A stretch of 64,000 nt of DNA, from contig JAPTVL010000446.1 of the NCBI GenBank assembly GCA_028065725.1, forward strand, positions 1 to 64,000. The letters run 5' to 3'. The DNA is from Betaproteobacteria bacterium. Its GTDB lineage: Bacteria; Pseudomonadota; Gammaproteobacteria; Burkholderiales; Rhodocyclaceae. Below, piece after piece: positions 55,399 through 64,000 of the stretch. Positions within the stretch are counted from its first letter, which is position 1; each line of letters begins with the position of its first letter. The position numbers were made by a program, and so were the translations under genes. Below the pieces are notes generated by a model, which had not been told where the DNA came from, searched no databases, and saw nothing but the letters and a program-made list of their open reading frames with translations.

Positions 55399-55479
55399 AG
55401 TCGGTGCCGCGGCAGCCGCAGCGAAACATCGCACTAAAATGTCTTTCCAATTCACCGTCGTCCCCGCTCGCACGAACCC

Positions 55480-56493
55480 ATGAGAACTCTCCAGATCACC
55501 GCATTGCTGCTCCTGCTCCACCTCGCGCCCGCTCATGCCGGCAAGACCCTCGACCAGGTCCGCCAGCGCGCGCAACTGGTTTGCGGCGTCAGCACCGGCG
55601 TCATCGGCTTTTCCGCGGCGGACAGCCAGGGGCGCTGGAACGGCTTCGATGTCGATCTCTGCCGCGCCGTCGCCGCCGCGGTACTGAACGATGCAAGCAA
55701 GGTCAAGTACGTGCCGCTCAATGCCCAGCAGCGCTTCACGGCATTGCAGTCGGGCGAGGTCGACCTGCTGTCGCGCAACACGACCTGGACCCTGACCCGC
55801 GACGCCTCGCTGGGCCTGCATTTCACCGCCGTCACCTATTACGACGGGCAAGGCTTCCTGGTGCCGAAGAAACTCAGGATCACCAGCGCCAAACAATTGA
55901 AGAACGCCGAAATCTGCGTGCAATCGGGCACCACCACGGAGAAGAACCTGGGCGACTGGTTCAAGGCGCAAGGCATCAGGATCAAACCCGTGGTGTTCGA
56001 AAAATTCGAGGCCTCGATCAAGGCCTTCTTCAGCGGCCGCTGCCAGGCCTACACCACCGACGCCTCGGCGCTGGCCTTCATTCGCAGCAAGGAGGCGCCG
56101 AAACCCGACGACTACATGGTACTGCCCGACCTGATCTCGAAGGAGCCGCTGGGGCCGGTGGTGCGGCGCGGCGACGACGAATGGTTCGCCATCGTCAAAT
56201 GGGTCGTCTTCGCCCTGATCGAAGCCGAGGAATACGGCATCACCCAGGCCAACCTGGAGCAGATGAAGGCCAGCACCGATCCCGCCATCCAGCGCCTGCT
56301 GGGAACCGCCGAGGATAGCGGCAAGCTGCTCGGTCTCGAACGTGACTGGGCCGCGCGCGCAATCAAGGCGGTGGGCAACTATGGCGAGATGTTCCAGCGC
56401 AATGTCGGCAGCGCCTCGCCGCTGAAGCTGCCGCGCGGGCTCAATGCGCTGTGGAACAAGGGCGGGCTGATGTACGCGCCGCCGGTGCGCTGA
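55480..56493 (+). CDS. aapJ: General L-amino-acid ABC transporter substrate-binding protein (AapJ-like)
   Basis: A 337-residue periplasmic binding protein with a signal peptide (ITALLLLLHLAPAHA). The ligand-binding domain has SAADSQGRWNGFDVDLCRAV, SRNTTWTLTRDASLG and CVQSGTTTEKNLGDWF, the AapJ/BztA pattern for glutamate and other polar amino acids. It is the first gene of a three-gene transport operon. Confidence 0.88.
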   Translation: MRTLQITALLLLLHLAPAHAGKTLDQVRQRAQLVCGVSTGVIGFSAADSQGRWNGFDVDLCRAVAAAVLNDASKVKYVPLNAQQRFTALQSGEVDLLSRNTTWTLTRDASLGLHFTAVTYYDGQGFLVPKKLRITSAKQLKNAEICVQSGTTTEKNLGDWFKAQGIRIKPVVFEKFEASIKAFFSGRCQAYTTDASALAFIRSKEAPKPDDYMVLPDLISKEPLGPVVRRGDDEWFAIVKWVVFALIEAEEYGITQANLEQMKASTDPAIQRLLGTAEDSGKLLGLERDWAARAIKAVGNYGEMFQRNVGSASPLKLPRGLNALWNKGGLMYAPPVR

Positions 56494-56494
56494 A

Positions 56495-56519
56495 GCGCCG
56501 TCCCGCCAGCGCCGACTTT
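56495..56519 (-). repeat. Dispersed 25-bp motif (between aapJ and aapQ)
   Basis: Minus strand: AAAGTCGGCGCTGGCGGGAC then GGCGC, starting right after the aapJ stop codon; an exact consensus copy in a 43-bp intergenic gap. Confidence 0.6.
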
Positions 56520-56536
56520 CTGCCGATTCGTCACCG

Positions 56537-57508
56537 ATGCAAAGCCGACGCGCACGCGAACTGGCAATCCAGGCCCTGCTCGCGGTGGCGCTGCTGGCCG
56601 CGCTGTGGTGGCTGCTCGACCTCACCGCCGCCAACATGGCCGAGCGCGGCATCCGCAGCGGCTTCGATTTCCTGCGCGAGCCGGCCGGCTTTGGCATCGG
56701 CGAAAGCCTGCTGCCCTTCGAGTCGACCGACAGCGCGCTGTGGGCGCTGGCGGCAGGCCTGGCCAACACGCTGCGCGTGGCCGTGCCGGCAATCATCACC
56801 AGCACCCTGCTCGGCACCCTGATCGGCCTCGGCCGGCTCTCGCCCAACCTGCTGCTGCGCGGCCTGTGCGCGGCCTATGTCGAAACCCTGCGCAACGTGC
56901 CGCTGCTGCTGCAATTGCTGGCCTGCTACTTCGCGGTGACCGATCTGCTGCCGCTGGCGAGCGAGGCGCTGCAGCTCGCACCACATGTCTTCCTCAGCAA
57001 GAGCGGCCTGGCCATCCCCTGGCTCGGCGGCGACAGCGGCGTGCTCGACCTGCCCCTGCGCGGCGCAATGAACATCGCCGGCGGCGCCACGCTGACGCCC
57101 GAATTCCTCGCCCTGTTCCTCGGCCTCAGCCTCTACACCGCCGCCTATGTCGCCGAAACCGTACGCGCCGGCATCCAGTCTGTGCCACGCGGGCAAAGCG
57201 ACGCGGCGCTGGCACTGGGCCTGACGCGGGTCCAGCTGTTCCGCCTGATACTGCTGCCGCAAGCCCTGCGCAGCATCATTCCGCCGCTGACCAATCAGCA
57301 CCTGAGCCTGACCAAGAACGCCTCGCTGGCGGTCGCCATCGGCTATCCCGACCTGGTCTCGGTGGCCAACACCACGCTGAACCAGAGCGGCCGCGCGGCG
57401 GAATGCATCGCCCTGATCATGGCCGTGTATCTGATCCTGTCGCTGCTCACGGCCTGGCTCAGTGCCTGGCTGGAGCGTCGCAGCGGCCGCTGGGCGGAGC
57501 ACGCATGA
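56537..57508 (+). CDS. aapQ: Amino-acid ABC transporter permease (AapQ-like)
   Basis: A 323-residue inner-membrane permease: one N-terminal helix, a large periplasmic loop, then the His/Glu/Gln permease domain (ANTLRVAVPAIITSTLLGT; EAA loop SVPRGQSDAALALGL). It pairs with AapM. The stop overlaps the aapM ATG (ATGA). Confidence 0.88.
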   Translation: MQSRRARELAIQALLAVALLAALWWLLDLTAANMAERGIRSGFDFLREPAGFGIGESLLPFESTDSALWALAAGLANTLRVAVPAIITSTLLGTLIGLGRLSPNLLLRGLCAAYVETLRNVPLLLQLLACYFAVTDLLPLASEALQLAPHVFLSKSGLAIPWLGGDSGVLDLPLRGAMNIAGGATLTPEFLALFLGLSLYTAAYVAETVRAGIQSVPRGQSDAALALGLTRVQLFRLILLPQALRSIIPPLTNQHLSLTKNASLAVAIGYPDLVSVANTTLNQSGRAAECIALIMAVYLILSLLTAWLSAWLERRSGRWAEHA

Positions 57509-58575
57509 AACCCACCGCGCGCGACTGGCTGCGGCGCAACCTGTTCTCCGATGCCTTCAGCAGCGTCACGACCCTGACATTGCTCGCGGCGGCGCTGTGG
57601 TGGCTGCCGGGCCTCATCGACTGGCTGCTGCTGCAGGCCCAGTTCAGGCCCGACGCCGCGGCCTGCGCAGCCGTGAATCATGCCGGCGCCTGCTGGGGCG
57701 TGGTGGCCGAAAAATACCGCGTGATCCTGTTCGGTCGCTATCCCTTCGAGGAACAATGGCGACCACTGCTGGCGACCGCCCTGCTGCTATCGGTAATCGT
57801 CGCCAGCGGTCTACGCCTGCTGTCGCGTGGGCCGCTGCTGGTGGCGTGGACGCTGGCACTGGCGTGCTTCCTGCTGCTGATGAGCGGCGGCGGCGCATTC
57901 GGTCTCAGCCCGGTCGGCAGCGACCAGTGGGGCGGCCTGCCGCTGACGCTGCTGCTGGCGACGCTGGGCATGCTGCTGGCCCTGCCGCTGGCGCTCCTCG
58001 TCGCCCTCGGCCGGCAGTCTTCCCTGCCGCTGCTGCGCAGCCTGTGCCGGCTCTACGTCGAACTGGTGCGCGGCGTGCCGCTGATCTCGGTGCTGTTCCT
58101 CGCCTCCTTCCTGTTCCCCATCATCCTGCCGCAGGGCACCTCGGTCGACGTGCTGCTGCGGGTGCAGGGCGGCATCGTGCTGTTCGCCGCCGCCTACCTG
58201 TCGGAGACCATCCGCGGCGGGCTGCAGGGCGTGCCGGCGGGCCAGCACGACGCGGCGGCAGCGCTGGGCCTCGGCCGCTGGGAGGCCATGCGCTGGATCA
58301 TCCTGCCGCAGGCACTGCGCGCGGTGGTGCCGTCGATGATGAACAGCGCGGTCAGCATCTTCAAGGACACCTCGCTGGTGACCGTGGTCAGCATGTACGA
58401 ACTGACCGGTGCGCTCTCGCTGGCACTGGCCGGCGATGCCGAATGGCGATCCTTCCACCTCGAAGGCTATCTGTTCATCGGACTGGTGTACTGGATCGGC
58501 TGTTACGCGATGTCGCGCTTCAGCCGCGGCTTCGAACGGGCCGGCGGCATCCCGCACCAGAACCCGACGGCCTGA
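57505..58575 (+). CDS. aapM: Amino-acid ABC transporter permease (AapM-like)
   Basis: A 356-residue permease with several N-terminal helices typical of AapM, then the transport domain (LYVELVRGVPLISVLFL; EAA loop GVPAGQHDAAAALGLGRW). The ATG at 57505 overlaps the aapQ stop; the same frame is open far upstream inside aapQ but that is a shadow. The ATPase gene aapP, normally next, is absent: the following gene is gdh on the other strand. Confidence 0.88.
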   Translation: MKPTARDWLRRNLFSDAFSSVTTLTLLAAALWWLPGLIDWLLLQAQFRPDAAACAAVNHAGACWGVVAEKYRVILFGRYPFEEQWRPLLATALLLSVIVASGLRLLSRGPLLVAWTLALACFLLLMSGGGAFGLSPVGSDQWGGLPLTLLLATLGMLLALPLALLVALGRQSSLPLLRSLCRLYVELVRGVPLISVLFLASFLFPIILPQGTSVDVLLRVQGGIVLFAAAYLSETIRGGLQGVPAGQHDAAAALGLGRWEAMRWIILPQALRAVVPSMMNSAVSIFKDTSLVTVVSMYELTGALSLALAGDAEWRSFHLEGYLFIGLVYWIGCYAMSRFSRGFERAGGIPHQNPTA

Positions 58576-58599
58576 AAGTCGGCGCCGGCGACACGCCGA
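58575..58599 (+). repeat. Dispersed 25-bp motif (after aapM)
   Basis: AAAGTCGGCGCCGGCGACAC then GCCGA, beginning at the last base of the aapM stop codon. It fills most of the 34-bp gap to the convergent gdh gene. Confidence 0.6.
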
Positions 58600-58609
58600 C
58601 CGCGGGTCC

Positions 58610-59893
58610 TCAGGGATACAGCCCGCGCTGTTCGCGGGCGGCCAGCACGCGCTGGCAGGCGATGATGAAGGCCGCGGTGCGCACCGACACTTTGCGTTCC
58701 TCGGCCATCTGCCAGATCGCGGCGAAAGCCTTGACCATGATGTTTTCCAGGCGGACGTTGATCTCGTCCTCGCTCCAGAAGAAGCTGGAAAAATCCTGCA
58801 CCCATTCGAAGTAGGACACGGTGACGCCGCCGGCATTGGCCAGCACGTCGGGAATCACCAGGATGTTGCGTTCCTTCAAAATATCGTCGGCAGCCGGCGT
58901 GGTCGGGCCGTTGGCACCCTCGACCACGATCCGGGTGCGCAGTTCGCGCGCCCGCGCCGGGGTAACCTGGCCTTCGAGCGCCGCCGGGACGAAATATTCC
59001 GATTCCGTCTGCCAGAAGTCGTTTTCGCTGATCGGCTCGGCGCCGGCAAAGCCGGCCAGACTGCCATGCGCCGCCGCGTGGGCCAGCGCGGCGGTAATGT
59101 CGATCCCGGCCGGATTGGCGATCGAGGCTTCGGCATCCTGCAGCGCAACCACCCTGGCGCCGTGTTCGCGGAAGATCCGCGCCGCGATGCCGCCGACATT
59201 GCCGAAGCCCTGCACCACCACGCGCGCGCCGGCGATCGGCACGCCGATGCGGCTGCCGGCTTCGCGCGCGGCGATGAACACGCCGCGCCCGGTCGCCTCC
59301 TGACGACCCAGCGAACCACCCAGCGCGATCGGCTTGCCGGTGACCACGCCGCTCGCGGTGTGGCCGACATTGACCGAATAGGTGTCCATCATCCAGGCCA
59401 TGGTCTGCTGGTCGGTGCCGACGTCGGGCGCCGGAATGTCCTTGTCCGGCCCGATCACGATGCCGATCTCGGAGGTGTAACGGCGCGTGATGCGTTCCAG
59501 CTCGGCGCGGGAGAATGCGCGCGGATCGATGCGCACGCCGCCCTTGGCGCCCCCGTAGGGCAGGCCCAGCGCAGCGTTCTTGATGGTCATCCAGCCGGCC
59601 AGCGCCATGACTTCGTTGAGGCTAACCGCCGGATGGAAGCGCACGCCGCCTTTGCCCGGTCCGCGCGACAGGTTGTGCTGCACGCGATAGCCCTCGAAAT
59701 GCGCGATGCTGCCGTCGTCGCGCACGATCGGCACGTCCACCACCAGGATGCGCTTCGGCCGCTTCAGGGTTTCCAGCCAGTGCGACAGCGGGCCCAGATA
59801 CGGCGCGACGCGATCGATCTGCTCGATGAAACTGCTCCATGGCTCCGGATGCGCCGGATCGAGAAATGACAGTGAACTGTGATGGTTGGCCAT
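58610..59893 (-). CDS. Glutamate dehydrogenase (Glu/Leu/Phe/Val dehydrogenase family)
   Basis: A 427-residue hexameric-type dehydrogenase with the substrate-binding [11 protein letters not shown] (catalytic Lys), [17 protein letters not shown] and the dinucleotide-binding [20 protein letters not shown] specificity is likely but not certain. The ATG at 59893 begins [12 protein letters not shown]; in-frame starts further upstream lie in the promoter region. It is next to the glutamate-type transporter, so imported glutamate could be deaminated. Confidence 0.88.
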   Translation of the reverse strand: MANHHSSLSFLDPAHPEPWSSFIEQIDRVAPYLGPLSHWLETLKRPKRILVVDVPIVRDDGSIAHFEGYRVQHNLSRGPGKGGVRFHPAVSLNEVMALAGWMTIKNAALGLPYGGAKGGVRIDPRAFSRAELERITRRYTSEIGIVIGPDKDIPAPDVGTDQQTMAWMMDTYSVNVGHTASGVVTGKPIALGGSLGRQEATGRGVFIAAREAGSRIGVPIAGARVVVQGFGNVGGIAARIFREHGARVVALQDAEASIANPAGIDITAALAHAAAHGSLAGFAGAEPISENDFWQTESEYFVPAALEGQVTPARARELRTRIVVEGANGPTTPAADDILKERNILVIPDVLANAGGVTVSYFEWVQDFSSFFWSEDEINVRLENIMVKAFAAIWQMAEERKVSVRTAAFIIACQRVLAAREQRGLYP

Positions 59894-60029
59894 AGTGGTT
59901 CGCACACTCCAAGTGCCTGAAGCATATTCCATTGGTGGCGAAACTGCCATTCCACGAAGGACACTCGAATCCCTCCGGGATAAGTCCCTGCCGCAAGATC
60001 TTCGCGCCACTGACGGTTACAATCACGAC

Positions 60030-61418
60030 ATGCCTACCGCCTTGTTGCGCAGCACCGAACTGCGCGAACTCGAAACACGCCACGCCGACGCCCGGCCGCC
60101 GCTGATGGAACGCGCCGGTCGCGCCGCCGCCGAATTTGCCCAGCAGCTGTTGACGGGAAGCCGCGCGCCGGTGCTGATCCTGGCCGGTCCCGGCAACAAC
60201 GGCGGCGATGCACGGGTCATGGCGCGCGTGCTGCAGCAAGGCAGCATCGCGGTGGTCCTGGTCGGGCCCGGCGACAGGGTTCCGGCCAGCAAGTACGGCC
60301 TGGTGGTCGACGGCCTGTTCGGCATCGGCCTCGCCCGCCCGATCGACGGTGCCTGGGCCCAGCTCATCGCGCGCATCAACGCCTTTCCCGGCCCGGTGCT
60401 GGCGCTGGACATTCCCAGCGGCCTCGACGGCGACACCGGGCGCGTGCTGGGCGTTGCCGTGCGCGCCACGCACACCCTGAGTTTCATCGGCGGCAAGCCC
60501 GGCCTATACACGCTCGACGGTCCCGACCACTGCGGCGAGGTACGCATCGCCAATCTTGACCTGCCGCTCGACGGCTGGCCCGGCGCCCTGCTGTCGATCG
60601 ACGATTTCCGTCGCTGCCTGATGCCGCGCCCGCGCAACAGCCACAAGGGCAGCTATGGTTCGCTGGCGGTGATCGGCGGCGCGGCCGGCATGAGCGGCGC
60701 GGCGCTGCTGGCCGGGCGCGCCGGGCTGCAATTCGGCGCCGGCCGGGTTTTCGTCGGCCTGCTGCAGCCGCTGGCCGTGGACCCGCTGCAGCCCGAGTTG
60801 ATGCTGCGCTCCCCCGGCGATGCGCTGGACCACGCCACGGTCGTCGCGGTCGGCCCCGGCCTGGGCGCTTCCGATGCCGCACTCGAGATCCTGCGCCGTA
60901 CCGCCAGCGCCGACTTTCCAGTCCTGTTCGATGCTGACGCGCTGAATTTGATCGCCGCACACCCGGTGCTGGCCGCGCGTGTCGCCCGCCGCGAAGCCAC
61001 CACGGTAATCACCCCGCATCCGGCCGAGGCCGCGCGCCTGCTCGGCACCACCACCGCGGCCGTGCAGGCCAACCGCGTCGGCGCGGCGCTGCAACTGGCG
61101 CAACGCTTCAAGGCATACGTCGCACTCAAGGGCTGCGGCACGGTCATCGCCCATCCCGACGGAACTTGGCGCATCAACACCCGCGGCAACCCGGGGCTGG
61201 CCTCCGGCGGCACGGGCGACGTGCTCACCGGCCTGATCGGGGCGCTGTTGGCGCAGGGCTGGCCCGCTACTGCCGCCCTCTCTGCCGCCGTGCACCTGCA
61301 CGGCGCGGCCGCCGATGCGCTCGCCGCCCGAGGCGACGGCCCGATCGGCATTGCCGCCGGAGAACTGATCCCGATCGCACGCATCCTGCTCAATCGCCTG
61401 ATCGCCGCGAATGCCTGA
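60030..61418 (+). CDS. nnrD: Bifunctional NAD(P)HX epimerase/dehydratase
   Basis: A 462-residue fusion. The N-terminal epimerase (YjeF_N-like, LILAGPGNNGGDARVMAR; VDGLFGIGLAR) is followed by an ADP-dependent dehydratase in the C-terminal half (HKGSYGSLAVIGGAAGMSGA; ITPHPAEAARLLG; NPGLASGGTGDVLTGLIG). It repairs hydrated NADH/NADPH. The ATG at 60030 matches the family start (PTALLRSTELRELE). The N-terminal domain seems short. A dispersed 25-bp motif codes RRTASADF. Confidence 0.92.
   Translation: MPTALLRSTELRELETRHADARPPLMERAGRAAAEFAQQLLTGSRAPVLILAGPGNNGGDARVMARVLQQGSIAVVLVGPGDRVPASKYGLVVDGLFGIGLARPIDGAWAQLIARINAFPGPVLALDIPSGLDGDTGRVLGVAVRATHTLSFIGGKPGLYTLDGPDHCGEVRIANLDLPLDGWPGALLSIDDFRRCLMPRPRNSHKGSYGSLAVIGGAAGMSGAALLAGRAGLQFGAGRVFVGLLQPLAVDPLQPELMLRSPGDALDHATVVAVGPGLGASDAALEILRRTASADFPVLFDADALNLIAAHPVLAARVARREATTVITPHPAEAARLLGTTTAAVQANRVGAALQLAQRFKAYVALKGCGTVIAHPDGTWRINTRGNPGLASGGTGDVLTGLIGALLAQGWPATAALSAAVHLHGAAADALAARGDGPIGIAAGELIPIARILLNRLIAANA
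60893..60917 (-). repeat. Dispersed 25-bp motif (inside nnrD)
   Basis: Minus strand: AAAGTCGGCGCTGGCGGTAC then GGCGC. Confidence 0.6.
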
Positions 61419-62289
61419 AGCCCGCCGCAAGGTCGGCTTCGCCGTGTTGCTGATGCTCGGCGCGACGCTGTGCTTCGCCGCGCTCGATGCCACATCCAAG
61501 CATCTGTCGCAGACCTATCCGATACCGATGATGGTCTGGGGCCGCTATACCTTTCATTGCCTGATGATGGTGATTTTCCTGGCGCCCTCGATGCGGCTGC
61601 AACTGATCGCCACCTCGCGCCCCGCCGCCCAGATCACGCGCGCGCTGATGCTGACCGGCACCACCGGCTGCGCGATGGCCGGTTTTTCCCTGATGCCGCT
61701 CGCCGAAAGTACGGCTTTCCTGTTCGTTACGCCGCTGGTGGTGGTGATCCTGTCGCACTGGCTGCTCAAGGAATCAATCACCGGCGGGCACTGGATCGCG
61801 GTGATCGCCGGATTCTGCGGCGCCCTGCTGATCGCCCGTCCCGGCGGCGCGCTGAATTTGCAGGGCATCGTCTGGATGTCGCTGGCCGCCGCCTGCTATG
61901 CGATCTACCAGATCCAGACGCGGCAGCTGTCGCCGACCGAAAACACCGTCACCATGCTGTTCTACACGGCGCTGGTGGGCACGGTCTCGATGACGCTGGC
62001 CGCGCCCCTGTACTGGGGCGAGCCGATGCCGGACTGGATCGACGCGGCGCTGATCGCCTCGCTCGGCATTTACGGCGGCACCGGTCACCTGATGCTGACC
62101 CGCGCCTTCCGTTACGCGACCGCATCCTTCCTGTCGCCCTTCCTGTATGCACAACTGATCTGGGCCATGCTGCTCGGCGGACTGTTCTTCGAACACCTGC
62201 CCGATGCGCTGTCCATCGCCGGCATGGCCGTGATCGCCGCCAGCAGCCTGTCGATCGCGCTCTCGGAACGCTTCAGGCGTCAAGCATGA
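61411..62289 (+). CDS. DMT/EamA-family transporter
   Basis: A 292-residue integral membrane protein with about ten helices in two EamA repeats (residues ~10-135 and ~150-285). It resembles RhaT/YdcZ-type exporters for amino acids or metabolites. The start overlaps nnrD by 8 bp. Substrate unknown. Confidence 0.8.
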   Translation: MPEARRKVGFAVLLMLGATLCFAALDATSKHLSQTYPIPMMVWGRYTFHCLMMVIFLAPSMRLQLIATSRPAAQITRALMLTGTTGCAMAGFSLMPLAESTAFLFVTPLVVVILSHWLLKESITGGHWIAVIAGFCGALLIARPGGALNLQGIVWMSLAAACYAIYQIQTRQLSPTENTVTMLFYTALVGTVSMTLAAPLYWGEPMPDWIDAALIASLGIYGGTGHLMLTRAFRYATASFLSPFLYAQLIWAMLLGGLFFEHLPDALSIAGMAVIAASSLSIALSERFRRQA

Positions 62290-62342
62290 GGTAAAGTAGT
62301 CCGGCAGCGAACAAGCCGCCGGACAACCTGCAGGAGGGCGCC

Positions 62343-63995
62343 ATGTTTCACGTTCTCGACAACATCGTTCCGCAGCGCTACTGGGCCTGGAGCATTTGCG
62401 CAATCCTCTGCGCGATCAGTCTCGCGCTGCTCTCGCTCTCCATGCTCTGGCTCTGGCCGGCGCTGATCTGCGGTGCGCTGACCCTGGTCGGCCTGGCCGA
62501 TTTCCTGCAGGTGAAACAATCGATCCGGCGCAACTACCCCGTGCTGGCGCATTTCCGCTTCTTCTTCGAATACATCCGGCCGGAAATCCGCCAGTATTTT
62601 CTCGAAGCCGATTCCGAGGAACTGCCCTTCTCCCGCGCCCAGCGCTCGATCATCTATCAGCGCTCCAAGCACGCCCTGGACAAGCGTCCCTTCGGCACCC
62701 AGCTCAACGTCTATGAACCGCACTACGAATGGATCAACCATTCGATGGCGCCGGCGCATATCGACAGCCATGACTTTCGCATCAGGGTCGGCGGTCCGGC
62801 CTGCACCCGGCCCTACTCCGCCAGCGTGTTCAACATCTCGGCGATGAGCTTTGGCGCGCTTTCGGCGAATGCGATCCTGGCGCTCAACGAAGGCGCAAAG
62901 CGCGGCAATTTCTACCATGACACCGGCGAAGGCTCGATCTCGCGCCATCACCGCCAGAACGGCGGCGACCTGGCCTGGGAAATCGGCAGCGGCTACTTCG
63001 GCTGCCGCGATGCCAGCGGCAACTTCAGCGAAGAAAAGTTCGCCGAGAATGCGCGTCTCGACCAGGTCAGGATGATCGAGATCAAGCTGTCGCAGGGCGC
63101 CAAACCCGGCCACGGCGGCGTACTGCCCGGTGCCAAGGTGACGCGCGAAATCGCCGAAGCGCGCGGCGTGCCGATGGGCACTGACTGCATCTCGCCAGCC
63201 AGGCACTCGGCGTTCTCCACCCCGCTGGAACTGCTCGCCTTCATCGCCCGCCTGCGCGAGCTGTCGGGCGGCAAGCCGGTCGGCTTCAAGCTGGCGATCG
63301 GCCATCCCTGGGAATGGTTCGGCATCGTCAAGGCCATGCTGCAGACCGGTATCGCGCCGGATTTCATCGTCGTCGATGGCGGCGAAGGCGGTACCGGGGC
63401 GGCACCGCTGGAATTCACCGACCACGTCGGCGCGCCGCTGCGCGAAGGCCTGATGCTGGTGCACAACACCCTGGTCGGCGTCAATCTGCGGCAGCGGATC
63501 AGCATCGGTTCCTCGGGCAAGATCGTCACCGCCTTCGACATGGCGCGCACCCTCGCCACCGGCGCCGACTGGTGCAACTCCGCGCGCGGCTTCATGTTCG
63601 CGCTCGGCTGCCTGCAGGCACAGACCTGTCACACCGGACACTGCCCGACCGGCGTCACGACGCAGGATCCGCAACGCATGCGCGCCCTCGACGTCGCCGA
63701 CAAATCGACGCGCGTGCATCAGTTTCATCAGAACACGCTGGGTGCGCTGAAGGAAATGCTCGGCGCCGCGGGCCTGCATCATCCGCGCGAACTGGGCCCC
63801 GAACACGTGATCCGCCGCGTTTCGGCCACCGATGTGCGTTCGCTCGCCACCCTGCACCACTGGGCGCGGCCCGGCGAACTGCTCTCCGGCATTCCCGACC
63901 ACCCGGTGTTCAAGGTGTTCTGGGACGTGGCGCGGGCCGACAGCTTCGCCGCGCCTTCCACCACGCTCAGCCTGCGCGGGACCAAGATGCAGTGA
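62343..63995 (+). CDS. FMN-binding glutamate synthase-family protein
   Basis: A 550-residue protein with two N-terminal membrane helices (about residues 15-55) and a glutamate-synthase FMN barrel: NISAMSFGALSANAILAL, HDTGEGSISRHH, KPGHGGVLPG, VVDGGEGGTGAAP and CHTGHCPTGV with the Fe-S-type cysteines. It lacks the amidotransferase domain, so it does not use glutamine alone. Electron donor and product are unknown. A GGAGG ribosome site precedes the ATG. Confidence 0.85.
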   Translation: MFHVLDNIVPQRYWAWSICAILCAISLALLSLSMLWLWPALICGALTLVGLADFLQVKQSIRRNYPVLAHFRFFFEYIRPEIRQYFLEADSEELPFSRAQRSIIYQRSKHALDKRPFGTQLNVYEPHYEWINHSMAPAHIDSHDFRIRVGGPACTRPYSASVFNISAMSFGALSANAILALNEGAKRGNFYHDTGEGSISRHHRQNGGDLAWEIGSGYFGCRDASGNFSEEKFAENARLDQVRMIEIKLSQGAKPGHGGVLPGAKVTREIAEARGVPMGTDCISPARHSAFSTPLELLAFIARLRELSGGKPVGFKLAIGHPWEWFGIVKAMLQTGIAPDFIVVDGGEGGTGAAPLEFTDHVGAPLREGLMLVHNTLVGVNLRQRISIGSSGKIVTAFDMARTLATGADWCNSARGFMFALGCLQAQTCHTGHCPTGVTTQDPQRMRALDVADKSTRVHQFHQNTLGALKEMLGAAGLHHPRELGPEHVIRRVSATDVRSLATLHHWARPGELLSGIPDHPVFKVFWDVARADSFAAPSTTLSLRGTKMQ

Positions 63996-64000
63996 GCCCC

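Overview
The window is about 64 kb of GC-rich DNA, most likely from a denitrifying betaproteobacterium of the Rhodocyclales/Sterolibacteriaceae kind. This rests on an anaerobic phenylacetate (pad) cluster, a betaproteobacterial isc operon, an EarP/EF-P pair with Arg32, and the conserved order uvrC-pgsA-tRNA-Gly-tRNA-Cys-tRNA-Leu. Taxonomy is inference; no rRNA is present.

1-13.1 kb: anaerobic phenylacetate oxidation. A leftward operon fdhD-padBCDEFGHI encodes a molybdenum phenylacetyl-CoA:acceptor oxidoreductase (PadBCD) and a phenylglyoxylate:acceptor oxidoreductase (PadEFGHI, cut by the left edge), converting phenylacetyl-CoA to phenylglyoxylate and then benzoyl-CoA. A divergent PaaX-type repressor gene follows, then a rightward pair: an unusual NDP-forming acyl-CoA synthetase and a hot-dog thioesterase. 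Both promoter regions carry the same long-spaced inverted repeat (GATACA-N26/27-TGTATC), so all of this is probably one regulon.

13.1-31.5 kb: core housekeeping genes. They are def, a methylthionucleoside phosphorylase, typA, a small zinc-ribbon protein, tpx, tatD, the full isc operon (iscR, an extra cysteine desulfurase, iscS, iscU, iscA, hscB, hscA, fdx, iscX), cysE, trmJ, suhB, mutS, a secreted phosphoesterase and a DUF1178 protein.

31.5-48.1 kb: two integrated elements inside one tRNA operon. The first (about 14.9 kb) sits at the 3' end of tRNA-Leu(UAA). It holds a tyrosine integrase with putative arm sites at both ends, an AlpA-like factor, a PrimPol-like primase and an SF3-type helicase (a phage-satellite replication module), and a tightly coupled six-gene operon: hsdR, an unknown helical protein, hsdM, hsdS, a HipA-like kinase and a DUF3037 protein. 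A gene-free, highly structured stretch of about 1.3 kb, with one integron attC-like hairpin, lies at its far end. The second element (about 1.4 kb) separates tRNA-Cys from tRNA-Leu, is bounded by an exact 44-bp duplication of the tRNA-Cys 3' part, and carries one unknown gene and no integrase.

48.2-64 kb: pgsA, uvrC, a family 5 uracil-DNA glycosylase, earP and efp, an M20 amidohydrolase, dinB, an Aap-type amino-acid ABC transporter lacking an adjacent ATPase, glutamate dehydrogenase, the NAD(P)HX repair enzyme, a drug/metabolite-type exporter and a glutamate-synthase-like flavoprotein.

Two repeat families cross these regions. One is a 142-bp MITE-like element with 16-bp terminal inverted repeats (two copies, about 30 kb apart, with a hairpin kept by compensatory changes). 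The other is a roughly 25-bp motif (AAAGTCGGCGCYGGCG followed by NNACGSCG) found about ten times, in both orientations, inside genes and between them.
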